DNA of 5,374 bases, taken from NCBI GenBank assembly GCA_946409855.1, contig CAMJXZ010000239.1:1-5374 (forward strand), read 5' to 3'. The position numbers and the translations under genes were made by a program. The notes beneath the pieces were generated by a model. The model saw nothing but the letters and a program-made list of their open reading frames with translations. It was not told the DNA's origin and made no database searches. The DNA is from an uncultured Clostridia bacterium. Lineage in GTDB: Bacteria > Bacillota > Clostridia > Christensenellales > Aristaeellaceae. Shown piece by piece: positions 4,014 to 5,374 of the stretch (positions are counted from its first letter, which is position 1; each line of letters begins with the position of its first letter).

Positions 4014-5374
4014 TCAGACGAGGCGGGGCACTTCGAAGGGCAGCAAATCCAGGATGTCCTTCTGCACGTCCACGCCGGGGTACACTTCTTTTAAGGTGAG
4101 GCCCTTTTCGGTCAGCTCGAACACGCAGCGCTCGGTAACGTACAGCACCCGCTGGCCGTTTTTGAGGGCCCGGGCGGCGGAAAAGCTGATGGAGTGGACT
4201 TCGTTGACGAACTTGGGGATCGCCCCGTTCTGCAGGATGGTGACCTCGTCCTTCCGCCGCTCGATCTCCAGGCCGTGGGTGTTGAAGGTCAGGCAGAAGA
4301 CGACGGTGGGCGTTTTCGCGGTGATGTTGGCAAAGCCGCCGATGCCCGAGAAGGTTTCCGGCCCGCGGTGGGAATTGACGTTGCCGTGCCGGTCCACCTC
4401 AAACGCGCCCATGAAGCAGATGTCCAGACCGCCGGAATTGTACAGGTCGAACTGGTTGGCCATGTCGTATACGGAGGCGGCGCCGATCATCGCGCCGAAT
4501 ACCGTGCCGGAGGCGGGGAAGCCGCCGATGCCGCCGGATTCCACGGTCATGGTGATCTTGTCCAGCAGGCTGTTTTTTCGGGCGTAGCGGCTCACGGTCT
4601 CCGGGATGCCGATGCCGATGTTGACGATGTCGTCCACCTTGAGCTCCCGGGCGGCGCGGCGGCCGATGGTGTTGAAAGCGGGGTTGGACTTGCTGCGGGC
4701 GTCGGAGAGCTCGTCGATCATTTCCTGCCAGCCCTTCCATTCCTCGTAGGGGATCTCGAAGGAGCCGGTCAGCGCCTTGAAGGCGACGGGGCGCACCTCC
4801 GGGTCCGCCACGACGATCACGTCCACCAGGCACCCTGGAATGATGGTGTTGCGGGGCCGGGACGGGGTGGTGACCAGCCGGTCCACCTGGACGATGACCT
4901 TGCCCCGGTTGGCCTTGACCGCCTGGCAGATGGACAGCGCGTCGCCGGACATGTACATGTCGTCAAAGGAGATGTTGCCGAAGCGGTCCGCTGCGGTGCC
5001 CTTGATCAGGGCGGTGGTGATGGGCGGGAGCTGGTAGTACAGGTATTCCTCCCCGTCCACGACCACGGGCTTGACCAGGCTGTCGTCGTGGGAGATGCCG
5101 TTGATGCCCGGGCCCTCCCGGCGCGGGTCCACGAAGATATCCAGCCCGACCTTGCTCAGCGCCCCGGGGATGCCGCTGGCCTGGGCGCGGATGGCGTGGC
5201 TGATGCAGCCCAGGGGCAGGTTATATGCCTCAAACCGGTCTTCCAGCACCAGGCGCTTGGTGGAGGGCATGGCGCCGAAGTGCCCGCAGATGAGCTTTTT
5301 GACCGCGCCTTCCCGGATGTACCCTTCGGCGCAGCGGTCCGGGTCCCAGACGCCGAAGCCGGCGCTGGAGATCA
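4014..5374 (-). CDS. Family I CoA-transferase, propionate/acetate CoA-transferase (Pct/YdiF) type, 5' end beyond window
   Basis: Such enzymes move CoA between short-chain acyl-CoAs and free acids (acetate, propionate, lactate, butyrate or acetoacetate) through a glutamyl-CoA thioester in the cytoplasm of fermenters. The open frame runs in from the right edge and gives 452 visible residues. Pct-type proteins are about 520 residues, so roughly 70 are off-window. The ATG at 5270 is internal: the frame continues upstream as ...REGAVKKLICGHFGA, matching the family's ...KRYIAGHW... region. Further signatures, counted from that Met, are VGLDIFVDPRREG (41-53), ALIKGTAADRFGNISF (87-102), the second-domain start TIGRRAARELKVDDIVNIGIGIPE (201-224), the catalytic motif VESGGIGG (243-250) with Glu244 (codon 4539-4541), GGLDICFMGAFEVD (280s-290s), and VTERCVFEL near the end. 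Both halves are fused in one chain, as in Pct. The exact substrates cannot be told. No clear terminator follows its stop. Confidence 0.88.
   Translation of the reverse strand, partial: ISSAGFGVWDPDRCAEGYIREGAVKKLICGHFGAMPSTKRLVLEDRFEAYNLPLGCISHAIRAQASGIPGALSKVGLDIFVDPRREGPGINGISHDDSLVKPVVVDGEEYLYYQLPPITTALIKGTAADRFGNISFDDMYMSGDALSICQAVKANRGKVIVQVDRLVTTPSRPRNTIIPGCLVDVIVVADPEVRPVAFKALTGSFEIPYEEWKGWQEMIDELSDARSKSNPAFNTIGRRAARELKVDDIVNIGIGIPETVSRYARKNSLLDKITMTVESGGIGGFPASGTVFGAMIGAASVYDMANQFDLYNSGGLDICFMGAFEVDRHGNVNSHRGPETFSGIGGFANITAKTPTVVFCLTFNTHGLEIERRKDEVTILQNGAIPKFVNEVHSISFSAARALKNGQRVLYVTERCVFELTEKGLTLKEVYPGVDVQKDILDLLPFEVPRLV

Noticed and set aside
1..5374. CRISPR array, tRNA, rRNA, transposon genes, phage genes, defence operon
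   Set aside because: I looked for spaced direct repeats, cloverleaf sequences and transposase or integrase motifs on both strands and found none. The SNF2-type protein alone, next to truA, does not make a defence system.

Overview
The window looks like chromosomal DNA from a GC-rich, anaerobic, gut- or rumen-type member of the Clostridia. Oscillospiraceae or Christensenellales-like lineages are plausible, but this is inference. Supporting points are strong GGAGG-type ribosome binding sites, sigma-A promoters with extended -10 boxes, a Pct-type CoA-transferase typical of fermenters, a Firmicute-style SNF2-associated protein, and an intergenic hairpin repeat whose sequence style I recognise from such genomes. 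Coding DNA is GC-rich, while much of the gap upstream of truA is AT-rich.

All four genes lie on the minus strand, so transcription runs right to left. (1) 5374-4014: most of a family I CoA-transferase resembling propionate/acetate CoA-transferase (Pct/YdiF type), with its N-terminus beyond the right edge. (2) 4013-3828: a 186-nt gap with a good promoter for the next gene, an imperfect dyad over its -10 box and a leader hairpin. (3) 3827-2397: a secreted protein of 476 residues built from several bacterial SH3-like modules. (4) 2396-1942: a 455-nt gap holding a GC-rich structured repeat, a strong bidirectional-looking terminator, an 18-bp perfect palindrome, a tandem 22-bp repeat and a near-consensus promoter. 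(5) 1941-1207: truA, tRNA pseudouridine(38-40) synthase. (6) 1192-1: the N-terminal part of a SNF2-helicase-associated protein, 14 nt after truA with its own Shine-Dalgarno, continuing past the left edge.

Functionally this is mostly housekeeping: fermentation CoA chemistry, a cell-wall or surface SH3 protein, and a truA-SNF2 transcription unit. I see no CRISPR array, tRNA, rRNA, transposase, phage gene or recognisable defence operon. The most interesting material is in the two non-coding gaps. A second point is that the SNF2 protein starts directly in its associated domain with no SWIM zinc finger ahead of it. I do not see convincing evidence of a wholly new system here.
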